From Stenotrophomonas maltophilia (GTDB taxonomy: Bacteria; Pseudomonadota; Gammaproteobacteria; Xanthomonadales; Xanthomonadaceae), in the NCBI RefSeq assembly GCF_003205835.1, contig NZ_CP029773.1, positions 1,086,501 to 1,150,500 of the forward strand: 64,000 bases of DNA, written 5' to 3'. Numbering within the stretch: position 1 is the first letter of the stretch; every line of letters begins with the position of its first letter. The translations under genes were made by a program, and so were the position numbers. Positions 32,975 to 41,277 of the stretch are shown piece by piece. The notes under the pieces were generated by a model. The model had not been told where the DNA came from. It ran no database searches and saw nothing but the letters and a program-made list of their open reading frames with translations.

Positions 32975-35569
32975 ATGTCAGCTTCCCCCCTTGTCGATCG
33001 TTGGATCGTACTGAAGTTCGGCGGCACCTCGGTGTCGCGTCGTCATCGCTGGGACACGATCGGGAAGCTGGCGAAAAAACGTGCGGAAGAGACCGGCTCG
33101 CGCGTGCTGGTGGTGGTGTCGGCGCTGTCCGGGGTCACCAACGAACTGACCGCGATCGCCGATGGCGCGCCGGACAGCCGTGATCGCGTGGCGGCGCTGG
33201 TCGAACGCCACGAGGCCTTCCTGGTTGAACTCGGCCTGGGCCGCGAGGTGCTGGCCGAGCGCCTGGCGGCGCTGCAGGGGCTGCTCGACGACGCGCGCGC
33301 GGCCACCCGGCCGCTGCAGTGGCAGGCCGAAGTGCTGGGCCAGGGCGAACTGCTGTCCTCCACCCTGGGCGCGGCCTATCTGCGCGCTTCGGGCCTGGAC
33401 ATGGGCTGGATGGATGCCCGCCAGTGGCTGGACGCGATGCCGCCGCAGCCGAACCAGAGCGACTGGTCGCAGCGGCTGTCGGTGAACTGCCAGTGGCGTG
33501 CCGATGCGGAGTGGATGCAGCGCTTCCGCGCGCAGCCTACCCGCCTGCTGATCACCCAGGGCTTCATTTCGCGGCATGCCGATGGTGGTACCGCCATCCT
33601 CGGCCGCGGTGGCTCGGATACCTCGGCGGCGTACTTCGGTGCGCTGCTCGGTGCCAGCCGCGTGGAGATCTGGACCGATGTGCCGGGCATGTTCAGTGCC
33701 AACCCGAAGGACGTGCCGGACGCGCGCCTGCTGACCCGCCTGGACTATTACGAGGCGCAGGAAATCGCCACCACCGGCGCCAAGGTGTTGCACCCGCGCT
33801 CGATCAAGCCGTGCCGCGATGCCGGCGTGCCGATGGCCATCCTCGATACCGAGCGCCCGGAACTGCCGGGTACCAGCATCGATGGCAGCGCTGCACCGGT
33901 GCCGGGCGTGAAGGCGATCAGCCGCCGCAACGGCATCGTGCTGGTGTCGATGGAAGGCATCGGCATGTGGCAGCAGGTCGGCTTCCTGGCCGATGTATTC
34001 AACCTGTTCAAGAAGCATGGCCTGTCGGTGGACCTGATCGGTTCGGCCGAGACCAACGTCACCGTGTCGCTGGACCCGTCCGAGAACCTGGTCAACACCG
34101 ATGTGCTGGCTGCGCTGTCGGCTGACCTGTCGCAGATCTGCAAGGTGAAGGTGATCGTGCCGTGCGCGGCGATCACCCTGGTTGGCCGCGGCATGCGTTC
34201 GCTGCTGCACAAGCTGTCAGACGTGTGGGCGACCTTCGGCCGCGAGCGCGTGCACATGATCTCGCAGTCGTCCAACGACCTGAACCTGACCTTCGTCATC
34301 GACGAAGCCGATGCCGATGGCCTGTTGCCGATCCTGCACGCCGAGCTGATCGACAGCGGTGCGATGCCGGTGGAAGAGACCGAAGTGTTCGGCCCGCGCT
34401 GGCGCGAGATCGCCGGCACCGTGCGCCCGCGTGGCACGCCGTGGTGGCGGGGCCAGCGTGCGCACCTGCTGCAGCTGGCCGATGCTGGCACGCCACGCTA
34501 CGTCTACCACCTGCCGACGGTGCGCGCCCGCGCCCGCGCGCTGGCCGCGATCAAGCCGATCGACCAGCGCTACTACGCGATCAAGGCCAACAGCCACCCG
34601 GCCATCCTGCAGCTGCTGGAAGCCGAGGGCTTCGGCCTGGAGTGCGTATCGCACGGCGAACTGAAGCACGTGTTCCAGCACCTGCCGGAACTGTCGCCCA
34701 AGCGCGTGCTGTTCACCCCCAGCTTCTGCCCGCGCAGCGAGTACGAAGCCGCGTTCGCGCTGGGCGTGACCGTTACCGTCGACAACGTCGAAGCACTGCA
34801 GCGCTGGCCGGACCTGTTCCGCAACCGCGAGCTGTGGCTGCGCGTGGATCTGGGCCGTGGCGAAGGCCACCATGCCAAGGTCCGTACCGGCGGCAAGGAC
34901 TCCAAGTTCGGCCTCCCGATCGCCCGCGTCGATGAGTTCGTGCGCGCGGCCACCGATCTGGGCAGCCGCGTGGTCGGCCTGCATGCGCACCTGGGCAGCG
35001 GCGTGGAAACCGCGCAGCACTGGCGCCTGATGTGCGATGAGCTGGCAGGTTTCGCCCGCCGCATCGGCAGCGTGCACACCATCGACATCGGCGGTGGCCT
35101 GCCGATTCCGTACAGCGACGAAGACGAGCCGTTCGATCTCGACGCCTGGGCCGAGGGCCTGGCCGAGGTCAAGGCGCTGCATCCTGCATTCCGCCTGGCG
35201 ATCGAGCCGGGCCGCTACCTGGTTGCCGAATCCGGCGTGCTGCTGACCCATGTCACCCAGGTGGTGGAGAAGGACGGCGTGCGCCGCGTCGGTCTGGATG
35301 CTGGCATGAACGCACTGATGCGTCCGGCCCTGTACGACGCCTGGCACGACATCGAGAACCTCAGCCGCCAGGGCGGCTATGCCGAAGCGGCGTTCGATGT
35401 GGTCGGCCCGATCTGCGAATCCAGCGATGTGTTCGGCAAGCGCCGCAAGCTGCCGGTGTCGACCGCGCCGGACGACGTGATGCTGATCGCCGACGCCGGC
35501 GCGTACGGCTATTCGATGGCCAACACCTACAACCAGCGGATGCTGCCGCGCGAAGACGTGATCGAATGA
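32975..35569 (+). CDS. Bifunctional aspartate kinase / diaminopimelate decarboxylase
   Basis: The 864-residue fusion joins the first and last enzymes of lysine synthesis. Residues 1-300 are the aspartate kinase domain (VLKFGGTSVS; RGGSDTSAAYFGALL), about 300-465 are ACT regulatory domains, and about 490-864 are the PLP-dependent decarboxylase: the cofactor Lys in YYAIKANSHP near residue 533, HLGSGVET, DIGGGLPIPY, EPGRYL, and the active-site Cys in ICESSDVF. This fusion is a known trait of Xanthomonadaceae and allows lysine feedback on flux. A short GC hairpin at 32932-32947 lies in the leader. The murL and murD2 genes follow in the same direction. Confidence 0.95.
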   Translation: MSASPLVDRWIVLKFGGTSVSRRHRWDTIGKLAKKRAEETGSRVLVVVSALSGVTNELTAIADGAPDSRDRVAALVERHEAFLVELGLGREVLAERLAALQGLLDDARAATRPLQWQAEVLGQGELLSSTLGAAYLRASGLDMGWMDARQWLDAMPPQPNQSDWSQRLSVNCQWRADAEWMQRFRAQPTRLLITQGFISRHADGGTAILGRGGSDTSAAYFGALLGASRVEIWTDVPGMFSANPKDVPDARLLTRLDYYEAQEIATTGAKVLHPRSIKPCRDAGVPMAILDTERPELPGTSIDGSAAPVPGVKAISRRNGIVLVSMEGIGMWQQVGFLADVFNLFKKHGLSVDLIGSAETNVTVSLDPSENLVNTDVLAALSADLSQICKVKVIVPCAAITLVGRGMRSLLHKLSDVWATFGRERVHMISQSSNDLNLTFVIDEADADGLLPILHAELIDSGAMPVEETEVFGPRWREIAGTVRPRGTPWWRGQRAHLLQLADAGTPRYVYHLPTVRARARALAAIKPIDQRYYAIKANSHPAILQLLEAEGFGLECVSHGELKHVFQHLPELSPKRVLFTPSFCPRSEYEAAFALGVTVTVDNVEALQRWPDLFRNRELWLRVDLGRGEGHHAKVRTGGKDSKFGLPIARVDEFVRAATDLGSRVVGLHAHLGSGVETAQHWRLMCDELAGFARRIGSVHTIDIGGGLPIPYSDEDEPFDLDAWAEGLAEVKALHPAFRLAIEPGRYLVAESGVLLTHVTQVVEKDGVRRVGLDAGMNALMRPALYDAWHDIENLSRQGGYAEAAFDVVGPICESSDVFGKRRKLPVSTAPDDVMLIADAGAYGYSMANTYNQRMLPREDVIE

Positions 35570-35645
35570 CCACCGCGCGCGCCCTGCACCCGCCCACCGA
35601 CACGCCCCGCGCAGCTGCGCGGGCCCGTGCCTGACCGGATACACC

Positions 35646-36998
35646 ATGACTGCTTTCGATAAACACCAGGTTTCCCGCTTCCGCTTCGTCCGCTGCGAAT
35701 TCGCTGCGGAGACCGGCGTGGCCAGGCTGGTCTACGCCTTCGATGACGGCCCGGAGATGGTGGAAACCATCACCGTGCCGGGCGCCCCGTTCGTGCTGGA
35801 CGAAGCGCGTAGCGCCGCCGTGCAGCGCGCGCTGCAGCTGCTGCACCTGATCGCCGGTGTCAGCTATTACAAGGCGGGTGTGCCGGAGACGGTCAGCATC
35901 GACAGCTACACCATCGATGCCGATACCGCTGCGCTGGTGGAGACGGTCTACCTCAATGGCCTGGGTGAATTCGCGTACCGCAATGGCCTGAACCTGCGCG
36001 GACGCTTCCGCCTGCCGGTGCAGGGTGACGCCGTGCAGGCGCCGGCGCTGGGCCTGCAGCCGCACGCGCTGGTGGCGATCGGTGGCGGCAAGGATTCGCT
36101 GGTCAGCATCGAAGCGCTGCGCCGTGCCGGCGTGGACGAGACGGTGACCTGGATCGGTGGCTCGCAGCTGATCCGCGCCTGTGCCGAGCGTACCGGCCTG
36201 CCCACGTTGAACCTGGGCCGCGCGCTGGCGCCGGAACTGTTCGAGCTCAACCGCCAGGGCGCCTGGAACGGCCATATCCCGGTCACCGCGGTGAACTCGG
36301 CGATCATGGTGCTGGCCGCGCTGCTGCAGGGCGTGGACCAGGTGGTGTTCTCCAACGAGCGTTCGGCCAGCTACGGCAGCCAGATTCCGGGCACCGGCGA
36401 AGTGAACCACCAGTGGTCCAAGGGCTGGGCGTTCGAGCAGGCGTTTGGCCGCCATGTGCAGGCGCACGTGGCGGCGGACCTGCAGTACTACTCGCTGCTG
36501 CGTCCGATGTCCGAGCTGGCGGTGGCCCGCCAGTTCGCCAAGACCGATTTCTACGACGCGCACTTCTCCAGCTGCAACCGCAACTTCCACATCCTCGGCG
36601 AGCGCCCGGTGAACCGCTGGTGCGGCGTCTGCCCGAAGTGCCATTTCGTGTTCCTGGCGCTGGCCCCGTTCATGCCGAAGACGCGCCTGGTGCGCATCTT
36701 CGGCCGCAACCTGCTGGACGATGCCGAGCAGGCCGGCGGTTTCGACGCGCTGCTGGAATTCCAGGACCACAAGCCGTTCGAGTGCGTGGGCGAAGGCCGC
36801 GAATCGCGTGCGGCGATGGCGACCCTGGCGCAGCGCCCGGAGTGGAAGGAAGACGTGCTGGTGAAGCGCTTCTGCAATGAGATCCAGCCGCAGCTGGATG
36901 CCGCCGAACTGGAACTGGCACCGCTGCTGCAGCTGCAGGGCGAGCACCGCGTTCCGGCTGCGCTGTGGGAACGGGTGCGTGAAGATTTCGACGCTTGA
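35646..36998 (+). CDS. murL: UDP-MurNAc-L-Ala-L-Glu epimerase MurL
   Basis: The 450-residue protein has an ATP-pyrophosphatase-like motif, [18 protein letters not shown] near residue 145, [11 protein letters not shown], and a Cys-rich region [20 protein letters not shown]. These match MurL, found in Xanthomonas, which epimerises the terminal L-Glu of UDP-MurNAc-L-Ala-L-Glu to D-Glu using ATP. With MurD2 it gives an alternative to glutamate racemase plus MurD. The next gene overlaps it by 20 bases. It follows the AK-DapDC fusion by 76 bases; together the three supply meso-DAP and D-Glu for peptidoglycan. Confidence 0.9.
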   Translation: MTAFDKHQVSRFRFVRCEFAAETGVARLVYAFDDGPEMVETITVPGAPFVLDEARSAAVQRALQLLHLIAGVSYYKAGVPETVSIDSYTIDADTAALVETVYLNGLGEFAYRNGLNLRGRFRLPVQGDAVQAPALGLQPHALVAIGGGKDSLVSIEALRRAGVDETVTWIGGSQLIRACAERTGLPTLNLGRALAPELFELNRQGAWNGHIPVTAVNSAIMVLAALLQGVDQVVFSNERSASYGSQIPGTGEVNHQWSKGWAFEQAFGRHVQAHVAADLQYYSLLRPMSELAVARQFAKTDFYDAHFSSCNRNFHILGERPVNRWCGVCPKCHFVFLALAPFMPKTRLVRIFGRNLLDDAEQAGGFDALLEFQDHKPFECVGEGRESRAAMATLAQRPEWKEDVLVKRFCNEIQPQLDAAELELAPLLQLQGEHRVPAALWERVREDFDA

Positions 36999-38388
36999 AG
37001 GAAAGCGCGTCGCGCTGTGGGGCTGGGGCCGTGAGGGCCGCGCCGCGTTTGCGGTACTGCGTGCGCGCCTGCCCGCGCTGCAGCTGAGCCTGTTCTGCCC
37101 GGCGGCCGAGGTAGAGGCCGCACGAATGGAAACACAGGGTGCGCTGGACGTTCGCGGCGAGCCTTCTGCTGAAGCGCTGGCCGCGTTCGACGTGGTGATC
37201 AAGTCGCCCGGCATCAGCCCCTACCAGCCGGTCGCGCTGGTGGCGGCGGGGCAGGGCACCACCTTCATCGGTGGCACCGCGCTGTGGTTTGCCGAACATG
37301 CAGGTGCCGATGGCATCGTGCACGACACCGTGTGCGTGACCGGTACCAAGGGCAAGAGCACCACCACCGCGCTGGTCGCACATCTGCTGCGTGCCGCCGG
37401 CCACCGTACCGGCCTGGTCGGCAACATCGGACTGCCGCTGCTGGAAGTGCTGGACCCGCAGCCCGCGCCCGCGTACTGGGCGGTGGAACTGTCCAGCTAC
37501 CAGACCGGCGAGGTGGCGCGCAGTGGCGCCCATCCGCAGGTGGCGGTGGTGCTGAACCTGTTCCCGGAGCACCTGGACTGGCACGGCAGCGAGCAGCGTT
37601 ACATCGAGGACAAGCTGCGGCTGGTGACTGAAGCCGCGCCGCGCATTGCCGTGCTCAATGCCGCCGATCCGCACCTGGCCGTGCTGTCACTGCCCGACAG
37701 CGAGGTGGTCTGGTTCAACCAGCCGCAGGGTTGGCACATGCGCGGTGACATCGTGCATCGCGGTGAGCAGGCGGTGTTCGATACCCGCAACACGCCGCTG
37801 CCGGGTCGCCACAATCGCGGGAACCTGTGCGCGGTGCTGGCAGCGCTGGAAGCGCTGGGATTGGACGCGGTGGCGCTGGCGCCGGCGGTGCAGGATTTCC
37901 GCCCGTTGCCGAACCGCCTGCAGCGCATCGGCGTGGCCGATGGCCTGACCTACGTGAACGATTCGATCAGCACCACGCCGCATGCCAGCCTGGCCGCGCT
38001 GGAGTGTTTCGCCGGCCAGCGCATCGCGCTGCTGGTGGGCGGCCATGATCGTGGCCTGGACTGGACCGATTTCATGCAGCACATGGCGCACGACGTGCCG
38101 CCGGTGGAGATCGTGACCATGGGCAGCAACGGCCCGCGCATCCACGCCATGCTGCAGCCGCTGGCCGATGCTGGTCGCTTCGGCCTGCATGCCGCCGGCG
38201 ATCTGCCGGAGGCAATCGCTTTGGCGCGTTCTGCGCTGGGTTCTGAGGGCGGGGTGGTATTGCTGTCGCCTGGCGCACCCAGTTTCGGCGCCTACCGTGA
38301 CTACGTGGCGCGTGGCCGCCACTTCGCCGAGCTGGCCGGATTCGACCCGGACAGCATCAGCGCGATTCCGGGGTTGGGCATCGCTTGA
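36979..38388 (+). CDS. murD2: UDP-MurNAc-L-Ala:L-Glu ligase MurD2
   Basis: This Mur ligase has 469 residues from the GTG at 36979. It has an N-terminal nucleotide-binding fold ([17 protein letters not shown]), the central P-loop [37 protein letters not shown], the [11 protein letters not shown] region and the C-terminal domain with [15 protein letters not shown]. It is MurD-like, but the coupling to murL identifies it as MurD2, which adds L-Glu rather than D-Glu to UDP-MurNAc-L-Ala before MurL inverts it. The reading frame starts inside murL, giving translational coupling. A SMAG element begins three bases after the stop. Confidence 0.9.
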   Translation: MKISTLEGKRVALWGWGREGRAAFAVLRARLPALQLSLFCPAAEVEAARMETQGALDVRGEPSAEALAAFDVVIKSPGISPYQPVALVAAGQGTTFIGGTALWFAEHAGADGIVHDTVCVTGTKGKSTTTALVAHLLRAAGHRTGLVGNIGLPLLEVLDPQPAPAYWAVELSSYQTGEVARSGAHPQVAVVLNLFPEHLDWHGSEQRYIEDKLRLVTEAAPRIAVLNAADPHLAVLSLPDSEVVWFNQPQGWHMRGDIVHRGEQAVFDTRNTPLPGRHNRGNLCAVLAALEALGLDAVALAPAVQDFRPLPNRLQRIGVADGLTYVNDSISTTPHASLAALECFAGQRIALLVGGHDRGLDWTDFMQHMAHDVPPVEIVTMGSNGPRIHAMLQPLADAGRFGLHAAGDLPEAIALARSALGSEGGVVLLSPGAPSFGAYRDYVARGRHFAELAGFDPDSISAIPGLGIA

Positions 38389-38390
38389 AG

Positions 38391-38413
38391 GTAGTGCCGG
38401 CCGCTGGCCGGCA
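38391..38413 (+). repeat. SMAG/REP monomer
   Basis: GTAGTGCCGGCCGCTGGCCG plus GCA follows directly after the murD2 stop, between convergent genes. A second, different palindrome lies at 38430-38452. Confidence 0.9.
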
Positions 38414-38429
38414 ATCTCCGGAGAAATTC

Positions 38430-38452
38430 ATCCACGCATGGCGTGGATCTAC
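38430..38452 (-). repeat. SMAG/REP monomer (GTAGATCCACGC type) overlapping a stop codon
   Basis: TCCACGC-ATG-GCGTGGA-TCTAC reads GTAGATCCACGC... on the minus strand. The stop codon of the SMI1/KNR4 gene (TAG, 38449-38451) is the TAG of the GTAG head. Confidence 0.85.
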
Positions 38453-39042
38453 TGTTCCTCGTCGATGAACGCGTAATCGCGATCAATCAGCTGCTGCAGA
38501 TACGCATCGAAGCTGGGTGCGATCACCGCATAGCTGTCCGGATCGTGCAGGTAGCGCACCACCTGGCCGAGCGTGCCGCCCGGTGCCGGGTCGAAATCCA
38601 GGTACAGCATCGACGTGCCGCCGTTGTTCATGCAGTGCGAGAAGCACAGGCGGCGGTTCATCGGCAGATCGGCGTCGATGCCTTCACCCAGGATCTCCGG
38701 CTCGTCATCCAGCCACTCTTCGTAGATCGAACGGATGCTGTCGTCCCACTGCTGCTGGTCTTCGAAGATCTGTGCGACCGAGCGCAGGTAGTAGGGATAG
38801 CCGCCGTCCTCCACGTCCGAGCCGAGCACCAGCACGCAGACCTCGCCGCCGGGGTACTCACGGAAGTGGGTGCCATCCACGCGGGACAACAGTTCCAGCA
38901 GGCTGTCTGGCACCTGAGGCCACTGCGCACGCAGGCGCTGCAGGTCTTCGCCGCTGGCGCCCTGCACGTGGGCCCACTGCGGGGCATCCTCGGCAGGCAG
39001 GCGGGGGATCAGGCCAGACAGAAAGCGATCAACAAGGTTCAT
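38449..39042 (-). CDS. SMI1/KNR4-family protein
   Basis: The 197-residue SMI1/KNR4 (SUKH) fold protein has WPQVPDSLLELLSRVDGTHF, FSHCMNNGGTSMLYLDFDPAPGG and a C-terminal SFDAYLQQLIDRDYAF. Bacterial SUKH proteins are often immunity proteins of toxin systems or have housekeeping roles; no toxin gene is adjacent, so the role is open. Its 5' leader is one arm of a large inverted repeat shared with the divergent gene on the other side. Its stop codon comes from a SMAG head. Confidence 0.85.
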   Translation of the reverse strand: MNLVDRFLSGLIPRLPAEDAPQWAHVQGASGEDLQRLRAQWPQVPDSLLELLSRVDGTHFREYPGGEVCVLVLGSDVEDGGYPYYLRSVAQIFEDQQQWDDSIRSIYEEWLDDEPEILGEGIDADLPMNRRLCFSHCMNNGGTSMLYLDFDPAPGGTLGQVVRYLHDPDSYAVIAPSFDAYLQQLIDRDYAFIDEEQ

Positions 39043-39045
39043 GCA

Positions 39046-39161
39046 GAAAAAGGGGGACGGAGGGGATTAAGTCGTATCCAACCACACCTGCGTCACGTCG
39101 CCAATGCAGAATGCGACGCGGGAGGGGCGAATACGGCTTAATCCCCTCCGTCCCCTTTTTC
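39046..39161. repeat. Inverted repeat forming both leaders of a divergent gene pair
   Basis: Arms 39047-39077 and 39131-39160 match at all but two positions (AAAAAGGGGGACGGAGGGGA... against ...TCCCCTCCGTCCCCTTTTT), one of which is a one-base length difference. The 53-base centre holds GCGTC/GACGC complementary segments. The left arm ends four bases before the SMI1/KNR4 start and the right arm ends 15 bases before the dienelactone-hydrolase-like start, so the two mRNAs begin with nearly the same sequence. Confidence 0.85.
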
Positions 39162-39176
39162 TTGCGGAGCAGGCGC

Positions 39177-39968
39177 ATGAATCGTTGGCGATGCGGTGTG
39201 GCGGTGATGCTGGGGCTGGCGGCGATGCCGGCATGGGCGGCGATGAAGACCCTGTCGGTGGAGTGGAAGCATCAGGGCACGACCTTCAGTGGTGTGCTGG
39301 TCTACGACGATGGCGGGCATGACAAACGCCCGGGACTGGTGATGGTGCCGAACTGGAAGGGTGTGAACGAGTCGGCCATCGAGAAGGCCAAGCAGCTGGC
39401 CGGCGATGACTACGTGGTGCTGGTGGCCGATGTCTACGGCAAGGGCGTGCGGCCGAAGACCGATGCCGAGGCCGGCCCGATCGCCAGCAAGCTGCGCAAC
39501 GACCGGCCGCTGCTGCGCGCACGTGCGCTGGAGGCGGTGAACGTGCTCAGGGCGCAGGCCGGCAAGGTGCCGCTCGATACCCGTCGGATCGGTGCGGTGG
39601 GCTTCTGTTTCGGTGGCACCACGGTGCTGGAACTGGCCCGTGCCGGCGCGCCGCTGGCCGGTGTGGTCAGCCTGCACGGCGGGCTGGGCTCGCCGCTGCC
39701 GGCGCAGGCCGGTGGCACGCACCCGTCGGTGCTGGTGCTCAATGGCGCCGACGACACCAGCGTGACCGCCGAGGACATCGCCGGTTTCCAGAAGGAAATG
39801 AACGCGGCCAAGGTCGACTGGGAATTCACCAACTACAGCGGCGCGGTGCACTGCTTCGCCGAGCGCGATGCCAACAGTCCGCCAGGCTGCCAGTACAACG
39901 AACGGGCGGCCAAGCGCGCCTGGAAAGCGCTGGATGAGTTCTTCGAGGAGCGTTTCGAGAAACGTTGA
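39177..39968 (+). CDS. Exported dienelactone-hydrolase-family protein
   Basis: The 263-residue alpha/beta-hydrolase has a signal peptide ending AMPAWA. The nucleophile elbow GAVGFCFGG carries Cys, as in dienelactone hydrolases, the acid is in VLNGADDTSV and the His in GAVHCFAE. ADVYGKGVRPKTD is a family signature. The substrate is unknown; periplasmic members may act on esters or lactones. The ATG at 39177 follows CGGAG. The 5' region is the right arm of the inverted repeat that also forms the leader of the SMI1/KNR4 gene. Confidence 0.88.
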   Translation: MNRWRCGVAVMLGLAAMPAWAAMKTLSVEWKHQGTTFSGVLVYDDGGHDKRPGLVMVPNWKGVNESAIEKAKQLAGDDYVVLVADVYGKGVRPKTDAEAGPIASKLRNDRPLLRARALEAVNVLRAQAGKVPLDTRRIGAVGFCFGGTTVLELARAGAPLAGVVSLHGGLGSPLPAQAGGTHPSVLVLNGADDTSVTAEDIAGFQKEMNAAKVDWEFTNYSGAVHCFAERDANSPPGCQYNERAAKRAWKALDEFFEERFEKR

Positions 39969-39979
39969 TCCGTGCAGCG

Positions 39980-40055
39980 GTAGTGCCGGCCGCTGGCCGG
40001 CAACCTCATGATGCTGCGGATGTCATCGGGAATGCCGGCCAGCGGCCGGCACTAC
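39980..40055. repeat. SMAG/REP dimer
   Basis: GTAGTGCCGGCCGCTGGCCG at 39980 pairs with an inverted copy ending CGGCCGGCACTAC at 40055, a textbook dimer between the convergent hydrolase and ispB genes. Confidence 0.92.
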
Positions 40056-40064
40056 CGAAGGCGG

Positions 40065-41063
40065 TCAATGCGAACGCTGCACCGCGTAGCGGGCCAGGCC
40101 GCGCAGGGCGGCGACGGCGTCGTTGTCGGCCAGGCCATCGAGCGCACGTTCGGCGGCTTCGGCGTATTCCTCGGCGCGACGGCGGCTGTACTCGAGGCCG
40201 CCGGTGGCACGGATCGCGGCCAGCACTTCCGGCATCGCCGAGGCGTCGCCGTCCTGCACGATGGTGCGCAGGCGCTCGCGGGTGGCGGCGTCCGAATGGG
40301 CCATGGCGTGGATCAGCGGCAGCGTGGCCTTGCCCTCGGCGAGGTCGTCACCCAGGTTCTTGCCCAGCTCCTCGGCATTGGCCGAGTAGTCCAGCACGTC
40401 GTCGGCGATCTGGAACGCGTAGCCCAGGTGCATGCCGTAGTCGAACAGGGCCTGCTGGGTGGCTTCGTCCACACCGCTGGCCAGCGCGCCGAGGCGGGTG
40501 CCGGCAGCGAACAGCACCGCGGTCTTGCGTTCGATCACGCGCAGGTAGGCGGCTTCGTCGGTATCGGGGTTGTGCACGTGCAGCAGCTGCAGCACTTCAC
40601 CCTCGGCGATGCGGTTGGTGGCATCGGCCAGGATCTGCATCACCGACATGCGTTCCAGCTCGACCATCAGCTGGAAGCTGCGCGAGTACAGGAAGTCGCC
40701 GACCAGCACGCTGGGCGCGTTGCCCCACAGCGCGTTGGCGGTGCTGCGGCCACGGCGCAGGCTGGATTCGTCCACCACGTCATCGTGCAGCAGGGTGGAG
40801 GTGTGGATGAACTCGATGATCGCCGCCAACTGGTGGTGATCCGGGCCGGCGTGGCCGACCGCGTGGCCGGCCAGCATGACCAGCATCGGGCGCAGACGTT
40901 TGCCGCCGGCGGAAATGATGTGGTCGGCGATCTGGTTGATCAGCACGACGTCCGAGGACAGCCGGCGCCGGATCAGGGCGTCGACGGCGGCCATGTCGGC
41001 CGCGGCAAGCGACTGGATCTGGGGCAGGCCCAGGGCGGGACGGGTGTCTTCGGTGATGGTCAT
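40065..41063 (-). CDS. ispB: Octaprenyl/polyprenyl diphosphate synthase
   Basis: The 332-residue trans-prenyltransferase has the first Asp-rich motif LLHDDVVDES, the second FQIADDVLDYS, and GGKRLRPMLVML at the N-terminus. It elongates farnesyl diphosphate to the long chain used for the ubiquinone side chain. Small residues before the first motif (HTST) fit a long-chain enzyme. It stands alone on the minus strand, divergent from the GH13 alpha-glucosidase, with a SMAG dimer beyond its stop. Confidence 0.92.
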   Translation of the reverse strand: MTITEDTRPALGLPQIQSLAAADMAAVDALIRRRLSSDVVLINQIADHIISAGGKRLRPMLVMLAGHAVGHAGPDHHQLAAIIEFIHTSTLLHDDVVDESSLRRGRSTANALWGNAPSVLVGDFLYSRSFQLMVELERMSVMQILADATNRIAEGEVLQLLHVHNPDTDEAAYLRVIERKTAVLFAAGTRLGALASGVDEATQQALFDYGMHLGYAFQIADDVLDYSANAEELGKNLGDDLAEGKATLPLIHAMAHSDAATRERLRTIVQDGDASAMPEVLAAIRATGGLEYSRRRAEEYAEAAERALDGLADNDAVAALRGLARYAVQRSH

Positions 41064-41168
41064 GCGATCAGGCTTTCAGGCTCATCGCTGATTATAGGCG
41101 TTGCCTGTGAATTCGGGCGCAAACCGGGCTGGCCGACGTCCCCGGCCCGGCCACGGCTGCCGCCTGCG

Positions 41169-41182
41169 TGAATACGTATGCA
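41169..41182. promoter_or_regulatory. TACGTA operator upstream of the alpha-glucosidase gene
   Basis: TGAATACGTATGCA is a near-perfect 14-bp palindrome, 96 bases before the start codon. The same sequence, in either orientation, recurs at 45981-45994 and 48233-48246, each upstream of alpha-glucan genes. LacI-family proteins bind palindromes of this kind. Confidence 0.7.
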
Positions 41183-41277
41183 GGTTGCGCCATGCCCGGG
41201 AGGGCGCCGCTAAGCTTGCCGGAACAGGATTTAGGCCCGCTTCCGGCGGGCCCTGCATGCCCGGAGGGGGGCTGTCG

